A DNA stretch of 22,147 bases from Nitrososphaerota archaeon (GCA_016200025.1 JACQFO010000065.1:1-22147), one strand, 5' to 3'. Shown: positions 8,360-15,861, counted from the stretch's first letter. Notes: generated by a model not told the origin, from the sequence alone. Made by a program: numbers and translations.

Positions 8360-8367
8360 ATTAAAGT
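8360..8367 (-). promoter_or_regulatory. TATA-like box for the aldehyde dehydrogenase
   Basis: ACTTTAAT on the minus strand, about 30 nt before the TTG at 8333. It lies just upstream of the 3' end of the ADC-like gene (stop near 8371), so the dehydrogenase probably has its own promoter rather than depending on read-through. Confidence 0.45.
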
Positions 8368-8370
8368 GTC

Positions 8371-9123
8371 TTACGGGGTGAGGACCTTCGAGCCAGAGAT
8401 TGTGAATCCGCTTCTGTATACAGCCCCCGAGGACTGGGTCACCTCGCCGACGTCCAGGGAGAGCTCGACCCGCCCGTCCCCTGTCCAGACGTCGGAGATC
8501 CTTGAATTTGACTTCAGGACTTCCACCGGCTCGCGCACTGAAGCCTGGCTTGGGTCGGTCCTGGGGAACGCCCTCATGCCGAACGTCGCACCGAAGGCCG
8601 GGAGGTCTGCCTGGGCACCCGGCCGGCGCACCTTGACTTTCAGAGACAAGAGGTTTCGCGCGCCCTTGACGCAGAAGCCCGAGAACTCGGCCCCCGGCGA
8701 AATTGGCTTGAGGCCTGGGTTCAGAGGGTGGAGCCTCGTCATGGAGATAGTGTCCGCGAGCCTCTTCTGGTAGCCGTTCAGGATTCCCCTTAGCAGAGAC
8801 CACTCAGTGGTCACCCACATTACCGGGAAGAACACGCCCCGGCGTTCTTGGAACCTGCACTTGACTCCCAGCGCGGCCTCCTGATAGACGGTCCTGTCCG
8901 GCTCGTCCGCTACCATGCTTGCGCCCCCGTCACTTACTGAGATGATCTCGCAAACGTAGGCGAGGCACGCCCCGTCGTCAACTTTGAAGGGCTCGGGGAC
9001 CAGAGGTGCCAGGGCACGGGGTTCGCCATGAAAATAGACGGTAACGTAGTCAGCGCCGTAGTGCCAGGGGCCCTTCTCGATGGCAGAAAACTCGCCAGGG
9101 ACGAGAGGGTGCTCGGACAACAC
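8371..9123 (-). CDS. Acetoacetate decarboxylase-superfamily protein
   Basis: About 250 residues from GTG 9123 (or TTG 9120); the frame is open to a GTG at 9174, giving 267 residues. Family features are YFHGEPRALAPLVPEPFKV in the N-terminal half and GYQKRLADTISM, which matches the ADC motif holding the Schiff-base lysine (Lys120 in the 250-residue form, followed by Arg where ADC has a second Lys). The family includes true acetoacetate decarboxylases and Schiff-base enzymes with other chemistry such as aldol-dehydration. Position between an HpaE-like dehydrogenase and an HpaG-like protein suggests a role in breakdown of the ring-cleavage product. The shorter start is preferred because the only AT-rich box upstream (9143-9152) sits 25-28 nt before it; the longer form would run through that box. 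Confidence 0.78.
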   Translation of the reverse strand: MLSEHPLVPGEFSAIEKGPWHYGADYVTVYFHGEPRALAPLVPEPFKVDDGACLAYVCEIISVSDGGASMVADEPDRTVYQEAALGVKCRFQERRGVFFPVMWVTTEWSLLRGILNGYQKRLADTISMTRLHPLNPGLKPISPGAEFSGFCVKGARNLLSLKVKVRRPGAQADLPAFGATFGMRAFPRTDPSQASVREPVEVLKSNSRISDVWTGDGRVELSLDVGEVTQSSGAVYRSGFTISGSKVLTP

Positions 9124-9142
9124 TTCCGCCGTGCCTGCCAAA

Positions 9143-9152
9143 GGTAAAAAAG
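9143..9152. promoter_or_regulatory. Shared TATA-like element between divergent ADC-like and FAH-fold genes
   Basis: GGTAAAAAAG on the plus strand, CTTTTTTACC on the minus strand. The A/T tract 9145-9151 is the only AT-rich block in the interval. It lies about 29 nt before TTG 9177 (+) and 25-28 nt before GTG 9123 / TTG 9120 (-). Either one box serves both directions, or one direction is wrong. Confidence 0.45.
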
Positions 9153-9176
9153 CCTTCATCGAGCGCGGTGCCACGT

Positions 9177-10088
9177 TTGAAGCTCTGTTCCTTCAGGCTG
9201 AGGGACGAGGAAGAGGACGCAGAGCGAATGGGAGTGCTGGAGGGGACTAAGGTCTCGGAACCCATAACCAGGACCCCGCTGCTGGAAATGCTGAGATCGA
9301 CAGCGGTGAGTCAGGCGGCTATCAGGCTCGGAAGTGAGACGCACAGGCTGGAAGAAGTGGTCTTGGGACCCCCTGTCGCAAGGCCAGGGAAGATAGTCGC
9401 GGCTATTGTAAACACCAGGGGAATGCTCGGCGGAGAGGACGTCGTATTGGACAGGCCAAGGCTGGACATGAAGGCGCCGAGCACTGTCATCGGCCCCGGG
9501 TCCAAGGTGAGCGCGCCAAAGTCTGGGATAAGGCCCGAGGTCGAGCTGGCAGCCATAGTAGGTTCGGCGATTTCCCACGCGTCCGTCAGCGAGGCGAAGA
9601 AGGCAATCATGGGATTCACAATTCTCAACGACGTGACAGCGCCTAGGGACTCCAAGGAAGACGCATATCAGGCGTACAGGAGGGACAAGAATACCGGCAG
9701 GATAGAAAAGACAACGCTCAGAGGTCCGCTCTTCCGATCGAAGAACCACGACACGTTCTGCCCCATGGGTCCATGGGTGGTCACAGCCGAGGAGATGGCG
9801 GACACCGCCGGCAGGAGGATGACGACCCTGTTCGACGGCATGATGGTGCAGGACGGAAGCACCTCGGAGTACATCTTCAAGCCTGAAGAAGTCGCGAGTT
9901 ACGTCTCGGGGTTCCTTGAGCTGGAGCCCGGGGACGTGGTTTCCTGCGGAAGCGTAGGGTGGACGAAGGCCGCGCTGGGCGACCTCGACCCCACGGAGTT
10001 CGTTCTCCCGTCGAAGCCCGGGAAGCTCGAGCTTCAGATAGACGGGATTGGCTTGCTGTCGAACCCGGTGGTCCTTGAGCAGTCATGA
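9177..10088 (+). CDS. Fumarylacetoacetate hydrolase-fold protein, HpaG-like
   Basis: Mg2+-dependent enzyme of the FAH superfamily, 303 residues. In the 4-hydroxyphenylacetate route the HpaG members decarboxylate and isomerise the open-chain triacid. Metal ligands appear as PEVELAAIVG (Glu121, Glu123) and NDVTAPRD (Asp152); SKNHDTFCPMGPWVVT (188-203) and LEPGDVVSCGSVGW are further signatures. About 20 residues (162-186) are inserted before SKNHD. The N-terminal NYxxHxxE catalytic segment is not recognisable; the aligned stretch reads VNTRGMLGGE. The TTG at 9177 is about 29 nt from a TATA-like box, and the frame opens at 9168 without a better start. It precedes hpaB by 108 nt on the same strand. 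Other FAH chemistry (hydrolase, hydratase) is possible. Confidence 0.82.
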   Translation: MKLCSFRLRDEEEDAERMGVLEGTKVSEPITRTPLLEMLRSTAVSQAAIRLGSETHRLEEVVLGPPVARPGKIVAAIVNTRGMLGGEDVVLDRPRLDMKAPSTVIGPGSKVSAPKSGIRPEVELAAIVGSAISHASVSEAKKAIMGFTILNDVTAPRDSKEDAYQAYRRDKNTGRIEKTTLRGPLFRSKNHDTFCPMGPWVVTAEEMADTAGRRMTTLFDGMMVQDGSTSEYIFKPEEVASYVSGFLELEPGDVVSCGSVGWTKAALGDLDPTEFVLPSKPGKLELQIDGIGLLSNPVVLEQS

Positions 10089-10117
10089 TTCCCCTTCCTC
10101 CCACTGTCCCGGGAAAG

Positions 10118-10126
10118 CTAAAGTAG
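10118..10126 (+). promoter_or_regulatory. TATA-like box upstream of hpaB
   Basis: CTAAAGTAG centred about 27 nt before an ATG at 10149, and 75 nt before the ATG at 10197. Transcription would start at about 10149. The promoter therefore lies in the 108-nt gap after the FAH-fold gene. Confidence 0.5.
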
Positions 10127-10148
10127 ACTGGAGGGCGTCGGCGAGAAC

Positions 10149-10169
10149 ATGAGAAGGGAGGGTTCGTAG
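10149..10169 (+). other. Six-codon leader ORF in frame with hpaB, ended by TAG
   Basis: ATG at the predicted transcription start reads MRREGS and then TAG (10167-10169). The same frame continues without another stop into hpaB (10197). The nine residues between the TAG and the hpaB ATG, LGARSGKEF, resemble the R-T/S-G-x-E-Y that opens HpaB-family proteins. It may be a leader peptide, or the true hpaB 5' end interrupted by a nonsense change or a sequencing error. Confidence 0.4.
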
Positions 10170-10187
10170 CTGGGAGCCCGAAGCGGG

Positions 10188-10193
10188 AAGGAG
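10188..10193 (+). promoter_or_regulatory. Shine-Dalgarno-like site before hpaB ATG
   Basis: AAGGAG three bases before the ATG at 10197; the spacing is short, so this is weak support for that start. Confidence 0.3.
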
Positions 10194-10196
10194 TTC

Positions 10197-11624
10197 ATGG
10201 CAAGGCTCGACTCGACCCCCAGGGAGATTTGGTACGGGAACGAGAGGATAACCAGGGACGTTTCGAAGCACAAAGCATTCTCAGGGGTGGCGAGGTCCGT
10301 GGCCGCGCTGTACGACATGCAGTCCAGGGAAGACCTGGCGGAGGTGATGACCTACGCCTCGCCCAAGACCGGCGACCCGGTCGGGGCGAGCTTCCTCCAG
10401 CCGAAGAGCCCGGCCGACCTGGCGAAGAGGAGGGCAATGATGAAGGCCTGGGCCGACTACTCAGGCGGAGTGCTCGGGAGGACCGCTGACTACCTGAACA
10501 GCTCCATCATGGCGATGGCCGCCGCGGCTGATTTCTTTGGGCGGGAAGGGCAGGACTTTGCGGGGAATATCGTAAGCTACTACGAGTATGTGAGGGAGAA
10601 CGACCTTCTGCTTACCCACACCCTGATCAACCCCCAGACGAACAGGGCCGTAGGTCCGTCAAAGCAGGCAGACCCGTTCACGGCCGCGAGGGTCCTCGAA
10701 AAGAACTCTGAGGGCGTAGTGGTGAGAGGGGCGAGGATGCTCGCCACGCTTCCTATGGCGGACGAGATCATCGTCTTTCCGTCCACAGTAGTAAGGTCGG
10801 GGCAGGACGACATGCCCTATTCAATTGCGTTCGCCTCACCGGTCAGCGCGAAGGGCCTCAAGTTCATCTGCAGGGAATCTTTTACCTCCTCTTCCACCTT
10901 CGACCACCCCCTGGCGTCCAGGTTCGACGAGCAGGACGCGGTCGTCGTCTTCGACGACGTGTTGGTCCCCTGGGACAGGGTCTTCATCCTCGAGGACCCG
11001 GAGAAGGCGAACAAGGTCAACGAGGCCACCGACGCGATCGTCTTCATGGCCCACCAGGCGACTGTGAGGGAGTCGTCCAAGGCAGAGTTCGTTGCAGGGC
11101 TCGTCTCCCTAGTCGCCGAGACCATCGGGGCGGACCAGTTCCCCCACGTCCAGGAGAAGATCTCCGAGATCCTGCTGACCGTCGAGGCGATGAAGGCCTT
11201 CCTGAACTCGAGCGAAGCGAACGCCAAGACGAACCGATGGGGCCTGTTCACCCCCGACTACGGGCCGATCAATTCCGCCAGGAACCTGTGGCCCAGGGTG
11301 GCGCCGAGCCTGGCCGTCGTGGTAAAGCAGATAGGGGCGAGCGGGCTGATGGCAATCCCTCCGGAGGAAATCTTGGACTCGGAAGCGAGGGTTGACGTGG
11401 ACAAGTACTACCAGGCCAAGCTGGCGGACGCGAAGGAGAGGATCCGGTTGTTCAAGCTGGCCTGGGACCTGGTGGGCAGCTCTTTCGGCGGGAGGCAGGA
11501 GCTTTACGAGAGGTTCTTCTTCGGGGACCCTGTCAGGATGGCGAGCGCCTACTACAGCTGGTATGACAAGGAGCCGTACAAACAAAGGGTCAGGGACTTC
11601 CTTCAGAGGAAGGATGGAGAATGA
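10197..11624 (+). CDS. hpaB: 4-Hydroxyphenylacetate 3-monooxygenase, oxygenase component
   Basis: FADH2-dependent hydroxylase that adds oxygen ortho to a phenol hydroxyl, for example 4-hydroxyphenylacetate to 3,4-dihydroxyphenylacetate; it takes reduced flavin from a separate reductase. The 475 residues align with the family from IWYGNERITRDVSKHKAFSG (11-30) onward. Residues equivalent to the substrate-binding Arg100, Tyr104 and His142 known from Thermus HpaB are present as R95 and Y99 (GRTADYLN) and H141 (LLTHTLINPQ). The cysteines of the related 4-hydroxybutyryl-CoA dehydratase are absent, which argues for hydroxylase activity. The stop overlaps the dioxygenase start by 4 nt (ATGA), so the two are cotranscribed. 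The 5' end is uncertain: family N-terminal residues lie upstream behind a TAG. Exact phenolic substrate is inferred from the dioxygenase. Confidence 0.88.
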   Translation: MARLDSTPREIWYGNERITRDVSKHKAFSGVARSVAALYDMQSREDLAEVMTYASPKTGDPVGASFLQPKSPADLAKRRAMMKAWADYSGGVLGRTADYLNSSIMAMAAAADFFGREGQDFAGNIVSYYEYVRENDLLLTHTLINPQTNRAVGPSKQADPFTAARVLEKNSEGVVVRGARMLATLPMADEIIVFPSTVVRSGQDDMPYSIAFASPVSAKGLKFICRESFTSSSTFDHPLASRFDEQDAVVVFDDVLVPWDRVFILEDPEKANKVNEATDAIVFMAHQATVRESSKAEFVAGLVSLVAETIGADQFPHVQEKISEILLTVEAMKAFLNSSEANAKTNRWGLFTPDYGPINSARNLWPRVAPSLAVVVKQIGASGLMAIPPEEILDSEARVDVDKYYQAKLADAKERIRLFKLAWDLVGSSFGGRQELYERFFFGDPVRMASAYYSWYDKEPYKQRVRDFLQRKDGE

Positions 11625-12634
11625 CGTCGTCGGGAGCGAGGGGATTCGAGGTAGTGAGGGCCGGGCACCTGGAGCTGCTCGTGACCGACCTCGCAGCGTC
11701 GAAACGATTCTACGCCGACATCCTGGGGTTTGTAGTCACCGAGGAGGACAGCGGGCACGTCTACCTCCGGGGCCTCGAGGACAGGCAGCACCATTGCCTC
11801 CTGCTGACCAAGGCCGCCTCCCCCGGGGTCGGGCACATCGCTTTCAAAGTGTCCAGCGAGGCAGGGCTCGAGCCGATAGAAGGGCTCGTGAAGGCCAGAG
11901 GCGGCTTCGCTCGCTGGGTCGGCGAGGGTGAGGAGAAGGGACAGGGAAGGGCGCTGATAGTCGAAGACCACCTCGGATTCCCTGTCGAATTCTATGAGAA
12001 GATGGAGCCGGTCGACTGGATGCTGCAGAGATACGACAGGTACAGGGGGGCGAAGGTGATGCGCCTCGACCACTTCAACATCTTGCTGCCTGACGCGGCT
12101 GTGGGGTATGACTGGTACGTCAACACTCTCGGTTTTGGCCCCACTGAGATCACGGAGACGGAGGGTCCCAGCCCAGCGCTGTGGGCTGCGTGGCTGAGGA
12201 GGAAGCACACTTGCCACGATATCGCCCTTACGACGGGCAAAGGCCCCAGGGTCCACCACGCCGGGTTCACTGTGGCGGACCGTGGCTCGATAATGGACTG
12301 CGCGGACCTCCTGGCCTCGACGGGGTACCTGGGGACGATGGAGCGCGGGCCGGGGAGGCACGGAGTCTCGAATGCCTTCTTCCTGTACATCAGGGACCCC
12401 GAGGGGAACAGGATCGAACTCTACACGGGCGACTACCTGAGCGCGGACCCGGACTGGGCGCCGATAAAGTGGAAGCTCAACGACCCCCAGAGACAGACAT
12501 TCTGGGGGGCACCGACCCCTGCCAGCTGGTTCAACGACGCGATGTTAGTGCGTTCCCCGAGGACGGGCCGGTTCATGGATGTCAGCCCACCGAAGATACA
12601 GGACCGGCCAGACTACCTTCTTTCTGCGCACTAG
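11621..12634 (+). CDS. Extradiol dioxygenase, homoprotocatechuate 2,3-dioxygenase type
   Basis: Cleaves the ring of 3,4-dihydroxyphenylacetate (homoprotocatechuate) next to the hydroxyls, using Fe(II) or Mn(II) and O2. The 337 residues have two vicinal-oxygen-chelate modules, about 10-128 and 147-275. Metal ligands are H151 (RLDHFN), H213 (RVHHAGF) and E266 (RIELYTGDY). Second-shell residues known in the Brevibacterium and Arthrobacter enzymes are also present: N153, W191, H199, R242, H247 and Y256. The stretch ERGPGRHGVSNAFFLYIRDP is diagnostic of this type-I HPCD/MndD group rather than of BphC or catechol dioxygenases; the Escherichia HpaD is an unrelated fold with the same activity. The ATG overlaps the hpaB stop, with GGATGGAG just upstream. 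It ends three bases before the convergent flavin reductase. Confidence 0.92.
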   Translation: MTSSGARGFEVVRAGHLELLVTDLAASKRFYADILGFVVTEEDSGHVYLRGLEDRQHHCLLLTKAASPGVGHIAFKVSSEAGLEPIEGLVKARGGFARWVGEGEEKGQGRALIVEDHLGFPVEFYEKMEPVDWMLQRYDRYRGAKVMRLDHFNILLPDAAVGYDWYVNTLGFGPTEITETEGPSPALWAAWLRRKHTCHDIALTTGKGPRVHHAGFTVADRGSIMDCADLLASTGYLGTMERGPGRHGVSNAFFLYIRDPEGNRIELYTGDYLSADPDWAPIKWKLNDPQRQTFWGAPTPASWFNDAMLVRSPRTGRFMDVSPPKIQDRPDYLLSAH

Positions 12635-12637
12635 TCG

Positions 12638-13159
12638 CTACCAGACGATGTCCGAGGGCGGAGCTGGGAACTCTGCGGGCTCTGTCGTGGTGTACTGCTG
12701 CGCGTAGTAGACAAGAGGCCTTTTGGAGTTCAGGGCCTTGGCCTCGATGACCTCGCCCACGAGGATGGAGTGGTCTCCTCCGTTGTAGGCCTTCCACATG
12801 CGGCACTCGATGACAGCGCGGACGCCGTTGATGACCGGGGACCCGCCCCTGCCCGTCTTGTACTTCAGACCGTCGAACCTGTCGCGAAGTTCTACCCTCC
12901 CGGCGAACCTGTCTGAGACGGACTTTTGGTCGTCAGCAAGAAAATTCACTGCGAAGTGCTTCGCGGCACGGAGGACAGGGTGGAGTGCGGAGTCATGAGC
13001 TATGGAGATTAGGACCAGTGGAGGGTCGAGAGAGACGCTTGTGAAGGACGAGACCGTGATGCCCTTTGGGCCGTCGGCAGCGGTAGTCGTTACCACTGTG
13101 ACCCCCTGGGGGTAGACCCGCATCGCCTGTTTGAGGCCGTTCTGAAGCTCACCGGACAA
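12638..13159 (-). CDS. Flavin reductase, HpaC-like
   Basis: Member of the flavin reductase-like domain family (173 residues), which reduces free FMN or FAD with NAD(P)H. Recognisable blocks are YPQGVTVVTT, GITVSSFTSVSLDPPLVLIS (flavin-binding region, about 33-52), a FAVNFLADDQ segment, and DHSILVGEVIEA near the C-terminus. Next to a two-component hydroxylase it is the obvious source of reduced flavin for HpaB, though it lies on the opposite strand, convergent with hpaD. TTG 13159 is the first possible start because a TAA precedes it directly; M13 (ATG 13123) is an alternative. The nearest AT-rich box (13205-13210) would give a leader of about 20 nt. Confidence 0.87.
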   Translation of the reverse strand: MSGELQNGLKQAMRVYPQGVTVVTTTAADGPKGITVSSFTSVSLDPPLVLISIAHDSALHPVLRAAKHFAVNFLADDQKSVSDRFAGRVELRDRFDGLKYKTGRGGSPVINGVRAVIECRMWKAYNGGDHSILVGEVIEAKALNSKRPLVYYAQQYTTTEPAEFPAPPSDIVW

Positions 13160-13204
13160 TTATGTGACGAGACCCGCCTGCGTTGGTCGGCAAGCCCTAA
13201 CTTG

Positions 13205-13210
13205 TTTAAA
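13205..13210. promoter_or_regulatory. TATA-like box between flavin reductase and thioesterase genes
   Basis: The self-complementary TTTAAA is about 29 nt before ATG 13237 (+), fitting a leaderless or near-leaderless thioesterase mRNA. On the minus strand it is 48 nt before TTG 13159. It is the only AT-rich block in the 77-nt divergent interval, so both genes may use it. Confidence 0.45.
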
Positions 13211-13236
13211 GGATTGTCCGCCGGCGCGGAGGAAGG

Positions 13237-13641
13237 ATGCGAAGAGGCTACCTGATGGATGTCCGAGTCAGGCTGTCCGAGACCGATGCGCTTGGCGTCG
13301 TCTACTACGGACAGTATTTCACCTACTTCGACGTCGCCAGGCTCGAGATGCTCAGGCGTGCCGGGGTCACGCTGGTCTTCCTTAGGAGGAAGAAGCTGGG
13401 GTTCGTGGCCGCGAAGGCCGTCTGCAGGTACGTCTCATCCGCAAAGCTCGATGACCTCCTCACTTTGGAGGCGGCGGTCGCGAAGATAGGCACGACCAGT
13501 GTGGTTTACTCTCATAGAATCTGGAAGGGGAAGAAGGCAGTGGCCGAAGGGGAGGTCACTGATGTGCTTGTGGGGGCGGATGGGAAGCCGAAAGGAATAC
13601 CCGCAGGGATGCGGGCGCAGCTGATGAAGTGCAAGCGATGA
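13237..13641 (+). CDS. Hot-dog fold acyl-CoA thioesterase (4-hydroxybenzoyl-CoA thioesterase family)
   Basis: A 134-residue single hot-dog domain that hydrolyses acyl- or aroyl-CoA thioesters. The motif ETDALGVVYYGQYFTYFDVAR places Asp17 at the position of the catalytic aspartate of the Pseudomonas 4-hydroxybenzoyl-CoA thioesterase. The usual aromatic tail of that helix is present. Length is typical of the YbgC/4HBT family. The ATG at 13237 follows GGAGGAAGG directly and a TATA box about 29 nt upstream. It diverges from the flavin reductase. The aromatic neighbourhood makes an aromatic-CoA substrate attractive, but many relatives act on short acyl-CoAs, so the substrate is open. Confidence 0.82.
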   Translation: MRRGYLMDVRVRLSETDALGVVYYGQYFTYFDVARLEMLRRAGVTLVFLRRKKLGFVAAKAVCRYVSSAKLDDLLTLEAAVAKIGTTSVVYSHRIWKGKKAVAEGEVTDVLVGADGKPKGIPAGMRAQLMKCKR

Positions 13642-13664
13642 ACGACCGTAGGTAACGAGGCGGG

Positions 13665-13691
13665 GAAGCGCGCCTCCTCCGAGGCGGCTTC
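13665..13691. terminator. Hairpin between convergent thioesterase and PiT genes
   Basis: GAAGC (13665-13669) and GCCTC (13672-13676) pair with GAGGC (13681-13685) and GCTTC (13687-13691) around a four-base loop, with a small bulge. It lies between two converging stops and could limit read-through in both directions. There is no T tract, so a termination role is a guess. Confidence 0.3.
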
Positions 13692-13696
13692 ACTCC

Positions 13697-14689
<993 letters not shown>

Positions 14690-14699
14690 GGTGGCGCAC

Positions 14700-15326
14700 C
14701 TAGGTGTGCTTGATCAGGATGTCCCTGATAACGAAGCTAAGGTCCTCGCACCGGTCGGTTATCGTCTCGAGGTGCTCGTAGATCTCCTTGTGCTTGAGAA
14801 TGTTGATCACGTCCGGACTTTTGAAGAGACCGGCGACCGCATCGTTGAGAAGGGAGTCTGCCTCGTTTTCGAGCCTGTCGACTTCGATGCATCTCTTGTC
14901 GATCTCCACCTTGTCGAGCTTCCTCATTGAGAAGAAAGCCTGGTGGATCTCTTCCACCGAGGCCCTGACTATGCCTGCCATCCTTACCATTACCTCCGTG
15001 GGGCCCGTGATCTCGTACAAGACGAGGCGGTTCATTACCGCATATGAGTAGTCGAGGACGTCGTCGTAGAGGGAAGCAAGCTTGGTGAGGTCCTCCTGGT
15101 CGATCGGGGTGATGAAGCTCCTGTTGACCTTCTCGTAGATCAGGTGGACGATTTCGTCGCCCTTGTGTTCGATGTCCTTGAACTCCTTCCTGCGGGCGTC
15201 CATTCTGTCGAATGATGTTATTGCTTCCTCGAGCTTTCTCGCGCCGAGCAGGACGTTGGTGGACTCTTCCTCAAGGAGGCCAAAGAAGGCCTTGTCCTGT
15301 GGGATTATCCATTCCTTTAGGCCCAT
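14700..15326 (-). CDS. DUF47 / PhoU-like phosphate transport regulator
   Basis: A 208-residue, mainly helical cytoplasmic protein of the DUF47 (TIGR00153) family, which is routinely paired with PiT permeases and structurally related to PhoU. Acidic repeats such as RKEFKDIEHKGDEIVH (near 46-61) and RLENEADSLLNDA (near 150) correspond to the E/DxxxD metal-binding motifs of the two three-helix bundles. It probably modulates transporter activity according to phosphate supply; this follows from the family and from the operon, not from a site visible here. A TATA-like box (GGATATTATG) lies 27 nt before the ATG at 15326, so it is the leaderless first gene of a two-gene operon. Confidence 0.9.
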   Translation of the reverse strand: MGLKEWIIPQDKAFFGLLEEESTNVLLGARKLEEAITSFDRMDARRKEFKDIEHKGDEIVHLIYEKVNRSFITPIDQEDLTKLASLYDDVLDYSYAVMNRLVLYEITGPTEVMVRMAGIVRASVEEIHQAFFSMRKLDKVEIDKRCIEVDRLENEADSLLNDAVAGLFKSPDVINILKHKEIYEHLETITDRCEDLSFVIRDILIKHT

Positions 15327-15348
15327 TCAAACATGCCCCATGCGGCGT

Positions 15349-15358
15349 CATAATATCC
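15349..15358 (-). promoter_or_regulatory. TATA-like box of the DUF47-PiT operon
   Basis: GGATATTATG on the minus strand, about 27 nt before ATG 15326; consistent with a leaderless transcript. Confidence 0.55.
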
Positions 15359-15396
15359 TTTCCCAATGTCGGGGTCGTTTGATGTTACTGACCTGA

Positions 15397-15840
15397 TCAG
15401 CTTTCTTCTGCATCTTGGGCGCCAGCTATCTTTGAGAGCCTTCTGGCGAGGTCCTTGATGCCGCCGAGTTGAGAGGACACGCCAGGGTCACCTGACCTGC
15501 TCAGGCCCTCGAAATATGACACGAACCCGCCCATTTCTCTCATCGCGCTGTCCACAGTGTGGGGCCTCTTGAACCGTGGACCGAAGGAGGACACGAGGCC
15601 CTCGCTGGCTTTCCTCGTCAGACCATACCTTCCGCCGTCGGCCTTCTTGACGAGGCCGTCGTTCTCAAGCTGCTCTAGGAGGGGGTAAACGGAACCGGGT
15701 GAGGGGCGCCACCAGCCTCTGGTCATCGCCTCCACCCCGTCCATTATCTCCACTCCGTTCTTAGGGGACGCGTGAAGGATGGTGAGGACCATCACCCGAA
15801 GGCCTCTCTTTCTGTGGGGGCCGAAGCGAAGGGGCCACAT
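15397..15840 (-). CDS. PadR-family transcriptional regulator
   Basis: A 147-residue winged-helix DNA-binding protein. The N-terminal half has the PadR pattern: LTILHASPKNGVEIMDGVEA (HTH entry), then WWRPSPGSVYPLLEQLENDG with the recognition helix, then the wing GGRYGLTRKASE. The C-terminal part (about 100-147) is a helical dimerisation segment. Family members usually repress their own promoter and a divergent target and respond to small hydrophobic or phenolic ligands. Here the divergent target is the SHOCT membrane protein gene, and the 79-nt interval holds several palindromes, one of which contains this gene's TATA box, which suggests autoregulation. The ATG at 15840 fits leaderless spacing. 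Confidence 0.88.
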   Translation of the reverse strand: MWPLRFGPHRKRGLRVMVLTILHASPKNGVEIMDGVEAMTRGWWRPSPGSVYPLLEQLENDGLVKKADGGRYGLTRKASEGLVSSFGPRFKRPHTVDSAMREMGGFVSYFEGLSRSGDPGVSSQLGGIKDLARRLSKIAGAQDAEES

Positions 15841-15861
15841 CGAGTGGGAAGAGGGACCGCC

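Noticed and set aside
10145..10165. Attenuator hairpin in the hpaB leader
   Set aside because: Only a four-base GAAC/GTTC pairing is possible; too weak to support.
10167..10169. Pyrrolysine at the TAG before hpaB
   Set aside because: TAG serves as the stop of several ordinary genes here (for example at 3611, 5055 and 6811) and no pyl gene is visible; kept only as a remote option.
10197..11624. 4-Hydroxybutyryl-CoA dehydratase (autotrophy marker in some archaea) instead of HpaB
   Set aside because: The dehydratase needs iron-sulfur cysteines where this protein has R95 and Y99, and no His/Cys set is seen in its C-terminal half; the neighbours are a flavin reductase and an extradiol dioxygenase.
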